This document shows positions 17,380-29,000 of a stretch of 64,000 bases of DNA, in pieces. Both the position numbers and the translations under genes were made by a program. The notes below the pieces were generated by a model that was given only the letters and a program-made list of their open reading frames with translations, had not been told where the DNA came from and made no database searches. Positions within the stretch are counted from its first letter, which is position 1; each line of letters starts with the position of its first letter. Source of the DNA: Spirodela intermedia (taxonomy: Eukaryota; Streptophyta; Magnoliopsida; Alismatales; Araceae); assembly GCA_902729315.2 (NCBI GenBank), contig LR746265.1, forward strand, positions 5,250,892 through 5,314,891, read 5' to 3'.

Positions 17380-18131
17380 CTAACTCGGCACGGCGACGAC
17401 TGCTGTGCCACGGTGTGGTTGAGGCCGCGGTGATGGCGGCGACTTTATCTTCCTCCTACGGCGATTATGTTCGGCCAGCCGCTTTCGGCAGCTGCGCTTC
17501 CCCTGGTCGAACTCCGACAGGACATGGAATCTGCGTGGAGAGAAAAGCTACAATCAATGAAGGTGGATTACAGTAAAGTACGAACAGGAGGCCCCTTAAC
17601 GTGAGTCCCTTACCTGCTACATTGTTGACAGAACCGCCGTGAAAGGCCATGAACGACGACGGCAGCGGCCCTGGAGTGGAACTCACACACCTTATGCTTC
17701 CGATGATAGTGCTTCGCGCGGTTCAGGTCCTCGCTGCAGCCCTCCGCCTGGCACCTGGCCGTGGTGCCGGTAGCGACTACGCCACCAGAGTCACCGCCGG
17801 CACCCGTCCCGCCGCTCCTGCCAGACCTCCTGCAGACGTTTGCCCCCAGCTGGACGAATTCTCCGAAAGGGAAGGACGTCCAGGAGGCGTCACCCTGTCG
17901 GAAAGCAAACTCCTCGTTGGGCGTTGGACTTATGGCCGCCAGCGGCGGCGGCGACGGCGGCGGCGGCAGCAGCGGAGTCAAAGTGGAGAGCCCTGAGAAA
18001 AGGTCCACACCGGTACGGTCGTAGAAGGGGAAGATCTGACGGCGGTGATGTGGCTGCTCCATGACAGGCACCTCGCCAGAGTGGGTGACCGACGACATGA
18101 CCAAGGGGTGCACCCATTCGTACCCCAACAT
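17380..18131 (-). CDS. SPL8: SPL8/LIGULELESS1-type SBP-box transcription factor, short C-terminus
   Basis: Exon 1 18131-17614 and exon 2 17530-17380, 222 residues as read. It starts MLGYEWVHP, close to the MLDYEW start of Arabidopsis SPL8. The SBP domain begins near residue 127: [36 protein letters not shown], then [18 protein letters not shown] and EHNRRRRK. The intron is at the standard SBP position, with donor AGCAG/GTAAGG and acceptor CACGCAG/ATTCC. After the domain only about 22 residues follow before TAG. SPL8 and LG1 proteins usually run on for 100 or more residues, so a third exon may be missed or the gene may be shortened. No miR156 site was seen, as expected for SPL8. Roles in relatives: anther development, fertility, ligule formation. 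Confidence 0.8.
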
Positions 18132-18184
18132 ACTCCTTTCGCTTTCACAGACTTTAGAGAGCGAGAGGAAGACTAAAGGAACTG

Positions 18185-18302
18185 AAGAAAACCAGAGCAT
18201 GTGCGTATCATCTAGCACTGCGAGATTCACCCGTCTCGTCGGGTATATATTGAGACGGCCGGCGAGGAGAACCCAAGAAAACCAGAGCATGTGCGTATCA
18301 TC
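18185..18302. repeat. Pair of 28-base direct repeats upstream of the SPL8-like gene
   Basis: An identical 28-base sequence containing AACCAGAGCATGTGCG lies at 18185-18212 and 18275-18302, 90 bases apart. It is 54-171 bases upstream of the start codon. The DNA around the two copies is not similar. Confidence 0.9.
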
Positions 18303-19426
18303 CACCACCAGCCTCTTCCTTGATAATCGACGAAGAGGCAAGCTTCCCAGCATGCTAAACGCTAATCACCCATTACGGCTCGTCGGGATGGCCTCACAGT
18401 ATCTCGTCGTTTGCCTCCGCTCCCCAGCTCTCGATCGTCGTCAGTGAACCCGTATGTTTTTGGCTTCTTCCACGCGAGCCGTCACATGCTTCACATCGCC
18501 CCCACGATGAAAACGTACGACAACCGCCTCACCGGCGCAGCGACCGGGGAGAAGGCATGTACCCGGGCAGCTACGGCGAAGCGGGGGTGGGGCTGTAAAG
18601 ATTCAGCTGCACCATTATGACAAGAGATGCTCCCCGTCTCTCCATACCGCGCATCGTTTCGTCTTTGTCTCGTCGGAACGAGACGAGGAAGCGTAGAAAC
18701 GTGCAGGGCAAACGGCGGCGAAGGGGACCGCTGCCAGCAGGACCTATCCCGGTCTTCTTCTTCTTCCTTGCCGACGGGGAAGCGCTCCCATTGGTGGCTC
18801 CCCGGGGGGGTAGTAAATGCACTGGCGGCGAGAAGCAACTGTCGTCGCAATAAACGTGTATCATAATCTAAAAAAAAAAGAAAAAAGAAAAGAAATTAGG
18901 TATCTTCGACTCTGTCTTTATATTACTGCCAAGTAGTTTGACCGATGCAGACACCTCGAATGTGACCCGGAGTCAAATTCGACCGGTAGATAAGTTGACC
19001 TGAATTGACCAGGTATAATTGTGTTTTTATGATCACGTGTCGCAATTCTCGTAAGCGTCGCTGTTGTCACCGTCGGTGACCTCACCACACCAAGGATCGT
19101 AGCCAGCCGCAGGTTGAGCTTCCGACGGATGCTGCGCCGTCTGCGGGTGTTAGTTATGATTTCTGTATTTAAGCACAGTCGTGTGAAGGCGATAGACGGA
19201 ATGGAGGTCATCATCTTTCTGTGCGACGGTGCTTGACGATGTCCGCCGGCCTTTCTAAATCATTCGCCCATCAGTGTCCTGCAGACGGCAACTGCGGGTG
19301 AAAGCGACATGTGGGGGACTGTAGAGGAACCCCTAGGATCTGGATCGTTGTAGCCTCTTTTGCTCCTACTGTTGAGGCCTCTGTGATGTGTTCGGCGCCT
19401 GTCCTCTGTGATCCATTGGTGTGAAC
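18303..19426. other. Divergent intergenic region, SPL8-like and O-fucosyltransferase promoters
   Basis: About 1.1 kb of mixed composition. Open frames on both strands overlap one another and carry no recognisable domain. Confidence 0.4.
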
Positions 19427-22400
19427 ATGAGGAGTTGCGGTGTGGAGGACCTGAAGAAGATCTTCTCAGCGGATTTTCTTCTTATCACGTCCGCTAAGCA
19501 GCTCCATAGGACGGTGATCTCGCCGCTGTTCTTGTTCGGATCGACGCTCTTTGTGCTGGGCCTCGTGTCGCTCCTCACCGGTCACATTGTGTCGCATCGC
19601 GAGTGGTACGCGCAACTAAGGAGGCCGTGGGGCTTCAAACAGGTGTGCTCTAGTCCAGGAAATTGGAGCACCTTCTTATTCCCGTATTCGGCATTCTAGG
19701 TCGCATAGATTGGAATCTGACTCGATGTTGTTCTTGGTTTGTGCTTGAGTTGGTGGGGGGATTATTCTTCGTCCCCGCTTCGGGATTATTTCAAACCCAT
19801 GCGGTGATGAATTTTCTTAGTTTCCCGGCGTGTTACTTTAGTACACTGGAACGAATGTGCCTTCATTCTTACTTCCACGGTCGTATCAATATGTAATGTT
19901 GGATGCTCTTACAACTATTCTTCCTTTATAGATGCTCTTACAACGGGTCCAAGATGTAAAAACGACTGAAGTTGAATCGTATTTCACCAGTACCTCTTTA
20001 CATTGCATGTGATGACATGAAGAATTTAAGGACCAAATCTCATAGGATTTCTCTGCAATGACTACGCTTCAGGAGTCTGCATTTATGGCCTAGCATACAC
20101 ATTGTAATGAGTAGTCGGATCTCATACACATTGTTCTTTGACTATTCATTGTTGGAAGGTGCCAGCAGGGGATTGCTTGATGAACTGAATCAATTTATTG
20201 GCAATCTATACCAAATGCAGGGTCATATTCGCCTTGAATCAATTGACATATGGAAATCAAAGTTCTCAGACGCCTACTATGGCTGTAGTGAGAGAAGTCC
20301 TGATTTTAAAGGTACGGCTCTAATTTTCTTTCATCACGACAGAATTTAATCAGAAAGTTTGGTGCTTACTTGTTTTGATAACCAAACTACCCTATGAAAC
20401 ATCATCACCTTCTTTACAGTATTCTAGTATGACCCGTTGCACTATGGTGACTTGTTGACAGGAAAAGGACATTTAAAATTTTAATGGTTCTTTCAGTACT
20501 CACTGAAAATGTGATCCCGATCATCATTCATGTCTGAAAATGTGATACTTTGAAATTCTGAATCGATCATTTTTATATTTTTCGCATTGATTTATGCTGG
20601 ACTAACTCACGATGGTGTATTCTTTTACTTCGAAAATAGTAAAGCTGTTGCTTATTAAGCCTGGCTTTGAAATTTCAGGCGCAGTAAGTGAAAGGAAGTC
20701 CAATGGTTACCTGCTGATTGCGGCAAGCGGGGGATTAAATCAGCAAAGGATAGGGGTGAGTACCAATCTCTGCTGATGTACCATGTAAGAAATTTGAATT
20801 GTAGAAGTGTAAAGTCGTTAGCCCTGTGGTTGTTTGACAACTGTGTTGGCAACATCTGTTGAGCCCTGCACTCTACCTTTCCTGTGAAGACTTTTTCATA
20901 CGGTGGGAACTCCTGCAGGCTTATTTATTGCCTTGCCCCAAGCAGCTGCATGGGTAAATTTCGACTTGTGGAAGCCATGTAGTTCGAAGAATGTTTATGG
21001 AAATTTTGTGTCCTATTATGAACATTGGAGGAATTTGGAAATGATTTTGATTACTTATCCTCAATTGACCATCAACTGGAAAACTTTATACATAAGTTTT
21101 TTGTCACAGAACAATATGACAGATTGATGTCTTCTGATTTTATGATTCCAAGCATCACAAACCATAATTTTTTTCGTGAAGACTTTAGTAGCAGATACAC
21201 AATCTCTAGTAGTTTTTGGACGGTAAAGAAAAAGGGTTATTCTTTCTTTGTACCGTCAAGGGTACAGTATGTTCGTATGATATCCTGCCAAAGTTGGTTT
21301 TTTTTCTTTTTATTTTCTTCTTGTGGTGGAGGGGTGGGCAAGGAGGCTAAAATATTATGTCATAGTCTCGTGGATACATAATTGATCATTTGAAGGTTCA
21401 GTTGTTTCTATATTTTTCAATTTCGTCAAATCCTGCTGAAGTGCGAAGTTAACCCTTGGTCTTTCTCTCTTTTGTCTCACGCACTTTTACTTTTATTGAG
21501 AGTGTGTGTGACTGAAAGAAGCAGGTATTCTAGAATGGAACTTGGCAAGCCATTTTATTCCCTTGTCTTTGATCAATATTGTCCTAATTTCCATGGAAAA
21601 AGAAGAAAAGGGTTTTTACTCTGAGTGTACTGGAGTTTTTTTTTTAAAAAAAAAATTAGACTGCCGTGCTTTCAACAATCGTGGCGTCTCTCTCGTGGGT
21701 CAAAATTTAGGTAGTTTTTGATATTTTTTCTAACTAAGAGGTGATTCTTGTGTTAATAAGGACGTACGGAATATAGTCGCCAGTTCCTAGGCATTTTTGG
21801 AAACCACTTAAATTTACAAGGAATGGGTTGTTTCCATCATATTTTATACGGGTTGTATTAGTAATGAATATTCTGGTTGTGAAATTATTTTGAGTTGTAT
21901 CGATGATAGTTGCCTGTTTGTATCTCTTAATTAGAGCAGGTTATTCTATATATGAATCCTTGAAGTTTGTCATGTTGTGCATTGATGTTCAGCATTATTT
22001 GAATGTATATGGATACATACATATATTTACATATATATATATGTATATGTAAATACCTGTATCACGTGAAAATAAGCAATTCGTGACTCGATAACTTCTA
22101 ATGTGTTAGAAACCCTCTGTTTTCCTCAAAGGTCAACTGTAGTGCAACACGCTGTTGCTCTGGGACAAGTAAAATTAATTATCGTCTGATGAGCTTAATC
22201 AGCACATTATGATATACTTGGATTGTACATCATAAACCAAATCTATCCTCTAGGCTTGTGCTTATCACTTTCATAAATGTGGATGCCTTGGGAATCAGTG
22301 ATACAACTTCAAAGGTAGCTTAAGTCATTTTTTATATCATTTTTAACTAGTCCATCGTACATAGAGGAATCTGGATTCATTTACATTTTAACCAAATCTG

Positions 22401-25400
22401 ATTCTCTTCTTATTTTCTGAGGTGCAGGTAACGGATGCTGTTGTTGTTGCACGTATCTTGAATGCTACACTTGTTTTACCTGATCTTGATCACCATTCGT
22501 TTTGGAAAGATGAAAGGTAATAACAGCCCTAAATTAAATGTTGGACTGATCATTGTGAATGTAATGATTTCTAATATGTCTCCTTTGAATACAGCGATTT
22601 CGTTGACATTTTTGATGCCGACTGGTTTATTTCCTCTCTTTCAAACGATGTCAAAATTGTAAAAAGAATACCCGATAAGGTCATGAGAAGAATGGAAAGG
22701 CCTCCGTACACCATGCGTATCCCAAGGAAATCAGCTCCAGAATACTATCTTGAATTTGTTCTGCCAATATTGCTAAGGAGGCGAGTAAGGATTCTTCTGC
22801 GCCTTACCTAGTCTGATTTCATATTTTTTCATTACACTCCATTCACATTCATTTTTGGATGTTACGCTTATCTTGGATCGGTTTCTCATGCCACTTTCTC
22901 TGTAAATTGCTCATTTCTATATAAAGATCTATCACGGTCTACTTTGTTTCCGTAGGAAAGGAGAAATAAACTTCCAAACTGTTTTTGGGAAATCGTAAAC
23001 TCTGATAATTGCCTTCTTCTCCTATTATTTTGTCATATTTATGTCTCTTTGAATGCTGACTGTAAGTCCTTCAATGAATAAAAATGATCTCAAAGTCATT
23101 CATCTCTTTTTGAATGGTACAAAATCAAGGAATAGTAAACTAGCACCAGAAATCTTGCATTTGCATTTTCTGAATAAACCCCTAATGGGAGAAACGTTGA
23201 GTGCTCTATATGTTAGTCATTTTTTAACCCAGAATCCAAATGGGGCCGGGGATGGCCGTAGGGTTTTATTAACTGTATTTTCTTGGTAAACAACTGCATA
23301 AAGTAAGACGATTATTCATAGGTTTCAAAGTGTGGCATACCTCACTTCCTGCATTTAGAAACTTTGCCTGCCAATGTTATGAACGATTCGTCCAAATTAG
23401 CGGCGTGCTGGAAAACTTTATCCACTGTGCTATTGTCTTCTCTGAATTAGTGGAATGACAAAAGGTTTTGATGGCCTTCGTTTAGGATACAGAAATATTC
23501 CCCCAGCGTAATAACATCCGAGAAATTTTTCATCTTTCCTTATTTTTCATAACAGGAAATGTGTATTACACTGTACTTTTTCGATCTTAACTGCTGCAAA
23601 CAAACAATATGACAATTTAATGCATATTTTTCTTCAACAAATGATGTTCTGTTCATGCTATTGGTGTTAAACATTTTCAGGCTGTGCAGTTGACGAAATT
23701 TGATTACCGGCTCGCTTACGATATTGACGATGAACTACAGAAACTTCGTTGTCGTGTCAATTATCATGCATTAAGATTTACAAAACCTATACAAGATCTT
23801 GGCGAAAAGGTTGTTAAGAGAATGCAGGAGATGGCTTCGCGCTTTGTTGCTGTTCATTTGAGGTAATTGGATACATGATGTTTAAATTGCCTGGTAGAAG
23901 GATTGGATACATACAGATTGCCTGGCTTCCATGCCCGAAGGTTTACTAATCAGAGTCGGGGACCAGGCTGTGCTCACTGCTTCTCTTATCTTGGTTTTGT
24001 TCAGTTCAGGAACAGTCTCATCCTGGAAATTGCAGTGGGTTTGTACCACATCTGTGTCCTTCTATAAATTAATGTAGTTGGACTGAAACCAGTGATGGGA
24101 TTGGTTGTTTGAGAGGTTGATTTGATTGGGAGACGCAATAATAGAAGTTCACTTTATCAAGTTCTCTGTTCTTGGGGTCACCTTTTTCAGTCTACTTGTT
24201 CAATTGATGGTGACCGCTTTTGCAGATTTGAGCCTGATATGCTAGCGTTTTCTGGATGTTATTACGGCGGTGGTGACAAGGAGAGGAAGGAACTTGGTGA
24301 AATTAGGAAGCGCTGGGAGAATTTACCTGTAAGAAAACAATCCCTAATTTTCTAGGGTTCCAGTATCTGTTGTTCCATTGCTGATTATGCAGGTCGTAGG
24401 TGAGAATTAGTGTATGGTCATCCATCGAAATGCTATTCTTTCGAGATGGATTGAAACTTAAACATGAAGTTAATGCAAGAATATCTCAAGTCCCAATCTT
24501 CTCTCAGGATTTGGATGCCGAGGGAGAGCGCCGACGAGGAAAATGCCCTCTCACACCTCATGAAGTTGGATTGATGCTTAGAGCTCTTGGTTTTGGGAAC
24601 GATACCTACCTTTATGTCGCATCTGGAGAAATATACGGGGGCGTAAATACCCTGAAGCCTCTTAGAGACCTTTTTCGGAACTTTTACACAAAGGAGATGC
24701 TCGCAGAGAAGGAACTGAAGCCTTTTCTTCCCCACTCGTCTCGTCTAGCAGCAATTGACTACATCGTCTGCCACGAGAGTGATGTTTTTGTGACCAACAA
24801 CAATGGAAACATGGCCAAGATTCTCGCAGGGCACAGGTAAACCCGTCACTCAAAAAGGGAAAAAAGTTTTTTTTTTTTTTTTTTTTTTTTAATTTTCATT
24901 TCTTTGGAACGGTTTCTCGAGCTGATGTGCTCTAACGAAGTATAGTTCTGCTTGCATACGAATATTTGACTTATTAGAGCTTTTTCTACTGATCCGTATT
25001 CCTGTAAATCTGTTATTCGTAGTAGCCCATTGCCCATTCAGCGTACGAATGCGTCATATTTTGTTTCTTAATACAGGACCATTCTTAGTTTTGATAATGA
25101 ACTGTTTCCCTGAAGATCAATATGACTGCGTCCTATGATGTAATCATGGCGGTTTATTTTCTGATCAGTTTCATCCGAGAGTACAATTTTATTAGACCAA
25201 GGACAATAACGCTCTCAAATTACCGGTCGTGGGAATCAGGCTGAGGTTCTTGTGTCCTTTCGAGCATCACACAGCGATTCTCCTTTTCCTCTCTTTCTGC
25301 AGGCGCTATGCGGGGCACAAGAGGACCATCAGGCCGAACGCAAAGAAGCTGAGCTCCCTGTTCAAGGCCCGTAGCCAGATGCACTGGGAGACCTTCGTGA

Positions 25401-25549
25401 GCAGAGTCATGTCTGCCCAGCGAGGTTTCATGGGGGAACCCGACGAGATGAGGCCAGGCAGAGGCGACTTCCACGAGTTCCCATACGCCTGCGTCTGCCC
25501 CAGACCAGTCGCCGACTTGGCCCCCTCCCATCTCTTCCCCGGCGCATAA
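19427..25549 (+). CDS. Plant O-fucosyltransferase family protein (GT106/PF10250)
   Basis: Nine exons: 19427-19642, 20221-20311, 20679-20755, 22428-22516, 22595-22784, 23681-23862, 24226-24328, 24508-24836 and 25303-25549, giving 507 residues. All junctions have GT-AG ends. A single hydrophobic segment at about residues 31-52 (ISPLFLFGSTLFVLGLVSLL) fits a type II Golgi membrane anchor. The lumenal domain has family blocks SNGYLLIAASGGLNQQRIG, TDAVVVARILNATLVLPDLD, RFVAVHLRFEPDMLAFSGC, KCPLTPHEVGLMLRALGF, YLYVASGEIYGG, then DVFVTNNNGNMAKILAGHR and RRYAGHKRTIRPN. The HLRFE motif and the C-terminal GHR/RTIRP part belong to the GDP-fucose binding fold. The acceptor substrate is unknown. It converges with the Agenet gene, 507 bases away. 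Confidence 0.92.
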
Positions 25550-26056
25550 AGCCCACACCACCAGTGGCGCTGCCGAAGGCGGCGGCGTTCTTCTCTCCGT
25601 CGCCGCCGGAGGCGAAGAAGATGGCCCGGCCGTCGGCTGATAGATGAGCTCATTTTCTATATACAGTGAAACAGTGGCTCATCTCCTCCGTGGGGATCTC
25701 GTCTCCTACGGAGGGGACACTCTACGCTGATCATGGTAACGGGCTCCGCCCGGAAACACTAAGGAAATTCTCCTTCTCCTTTCCAAAGGAGGAACATTCA
25801 CACGCCGCAGGGAGGGGGCGGTGGGGGGACGAGGAATGGGCACGGACCGTCATCTATAACATTACACCGGTGCAGTAAGATGTGTTCTGCCTAGCAATGA
25901 ATCTTTTATGTACAAAAACCCTAAGAGCCCCTATTGAACCTTCTTCGTACGAAAAGCTTGAAGCGGCGGTGCTGCCTGCCTGCCTGCCCGGGGGGGAGAC
26001 CAGACGGAGACGCGAGCCTTTCAGCCGTTGATAGCCCCTGTCGGAGAAGGTTCAGG

Positions 26057-29000
26057 TCAACCGCTTGGGGAAACAAATGGACGTGGAAGAGAGAGGGTGG
26101 CTATACCTTTGGAAGGCGGTGGAGCGTTCCTGGACGAAGCCCTCGCACCCTTCTCGGTCACGCTAGGGATCTTTGTGGCGATCATCGAACTTTGGAGCCC
26201 CTCGAGTAACTGTATGCGCGGAAGTAATCCGTCAGATCAGATTATTCGTCTTCGCGTACGTAGAAAAAAGAAAAAAAGGATGGGCATAGTCGATAAGAAA
26301 ATATCAAGAAATCAAAGCAACAAGAAAGCTTCGGACCGCTGCCATAGTGAAGAAAGATACGGAAGCGTTTCAGATCACACAAAAATAGCATGCGTAAATC
26401 ATCATATACAAAGAAAAAAAAGGGAAATAGAGTCCAAAGGCATTAGCAGTTATAGAAAAAAAATATATGTGAATGATCAGGCGGGACTTACCCTTGAGGT
26501 CGGTTGGATCCTGCGATTCGACCTCCTCAGTTCGCCAGCATCAGCGCTCAGTTTCCCAGTGCGATCTGAAACACTTCCGTATCTTTCTTCACTTTTAGTT
26601 CTCTCCAAGGCCGATGCAACTTTTCCTTTCGTACCATCTGATTCACTGGAAGTCGCAGCTTTCTTTTTGGATGTAGGCATGGCAGCAACATGTCGCATTG
26701 AAGACTCGAGGACTCCACTGTCTTCAGTTCCCAGAATGTTTGTGAATGTTTCAGGCCCAGAAATGCTCTTTTCTGCTTGTTCTTCGAGATTGCCAGAAGC
26801 CTTGGCTGTGGGTATGGCCGTGCCTTGATTTGAAGCTAATGCAGAAGAGAGGGCTGGACCCTCCCTCTCAGTTGCACCTCTGGTCTGCGAGCTTTGAGGT
26901 CTCACAGGTCTAATCACCTTGGGCTTAGGTTCACCTCCTTTTCTGCCCTTTGACTCGACTTTTGAAGCGTTCTTCCAGACACCAGATGTCTGCGTGGGCA
27001 AATATTTCACATTCTTTAGGGCATCGCTCCCTTCACTTACATTTTCTATTTTTCCTGTGACATAATGTTTGCTTACTTCCATGAATTTTCTCTTCTTTCC
27101 AGGCTTAGGAACACCAAACACCACCCTTGATCCTTCTTTCTGTCCAGTTCTTCTCATTTTCAGCGCATTAAGGTTGCTACCCTCGGTATTCTTCCCAACG
27201 GAAAATATTTTGTCCTTCTCAGATAGTAATAATGGCCTCGACTCTTCAAGCTTCCCTGAAATTCCAATCTGGAAATTTGCAGATTGTTTGCCAAGGTCAA
27301 TGCTCTTGAGTTTAGGATGATTTTCTGCCTCAAGTTTACCCAACTTCTGCCGTTTGTCCTTAGGAGTGTCACCCTGATCATAATTTAAGAAGAAATCAGG
27401 AGCATAATAGCAAGGAACCCCAACAGTGTAGATGCTCAACGGGTTGGTGAAGAGATCCAGACCTCATACGGATATGAAGTATTCTCCCGAAGGCGAGACC
27501 ATTCCACCCACTGGCCATCCTTCCAGACAAGAGATGGTCGGAGGTGCCACGCTCTGATGATGGACACAGCTCCTCCAGCTGCATTTCATGTTGAAATAAA
27601 TGCAGAAGAGTATAAAACCCAATAATTGTCACGACAAAAGTACCCAACAATCTTGTTGCACACTTTATTTACTAACATTAGGCATTAATCTATTTTTATT
27701 AAAACTAAATTCATACAGCATGCCTTCAGCCATAATATGCATTAAAAAAAAATATATACCATGATGATGCTATAATCTCATCTTTGAGTCAAAACAAGAT
27801 ATTGTGATCAACTGTGATTATGAAACGAGGTGAATTCAAAATATGATCTGGACGTTCTTGACCAATGATATTGCAACATTCTCTGGAAAAAACAGTCCCT
27901 TCATAAAATGATAATATACAAGTCTAAAGTTACTTTTGAGGATCGTCATATAGGAGCAAGTGATTTATATACAATAATGTATCTGTTTCCAATCTGCAAC
28001 TGTACGTAAAGTTCGTTTAATTTACACCTGTTCTGACGTCAAACTGACGGGATAAACAAAAATAAGGATGCTAATAAAAATATTCATTGGAATCTTCCTC
28101 AATCCTAGACTTCGCTCAAATACCACACCCTGTCGCCACGACAGCAGGCATCCATCCGCCAAGCTAATGCCAAAGTCGCCTTGACACTTATGGTGCTACA
28201 AAGAATGAAATCCTTATATTCTCCTTCGACCTCTTCTGGCCTAAAGTTTTTCATGGTTGGAATTTCCATCATAAGGGTTATATCCGTAAAGCCATGGTCC
28301 AAATGAAAGCAAAAAATACACTAAATTTTCCAACAAAACCCAGGTTCTGAAGGGAAACCTCGCCCAAATGGACAACAGCCAAAAGTTTTGGCGAATGAAA
28401 AAGATACATGTGGAGCAAAAGAAAAGAAAGGATATGATAGAGATATTACATCAATCAGGGATAAATCAGGTCCATTGAAGGATCTAAATATTCACAAGCC
28501 CTCCAAATATCATCATTTCTACACGCCATAAGGTAAACTTCTTTCAGAGGTTTTGACCTTCTTTTGCTATACTTGGGGTGAGCAGGGGTAAATTTCTTAG
28601 TATGACTGCTGGGAACAGCTCGGCACGTTTTTAGAAAATAAAAAATATGTACACCGTAGCATTTGAAGCAATAAATAAAATTTAGAATGCATATTCATGC
28701 TTCACATTCTATATTTTTGAACTTAATAGACACTCGCACCTGAAAAGTGGACAGTTAACTTTGTTTCATCTTCTTTGCTTTTCTCTGTCACAACCCCTTC
28801 GCACCACCTGACAAGGAAATTATATAGCTCCTCAAGTTCCCAGAATAACATCATTCACCAAAATCTGAAAACCGAATTAATACGGAAAAGATAACATCCG
28901 AAGCGCCATCTAAACTTAACACTTTTTCCAAAGTATATTTCATTCTATTATCTCAATAGTTCTATCAGGTTGCATGCTTCCATCATACTCCTTTTCCTAT

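Noticed and set aside
22015-22060. AT-rich near-palindrome (TA)n in an O-fucosyltransferase intron
   Set aside because: Simple-sequence DNA. Self-complementarity is expected.
28105-28302. Minus-strand frame considered as the missing Agenet exon 11
   Set aside because: No match to the Agenet repeat. The true exon was found at 27578-27463 (RAWHLRPSLVWKDG).
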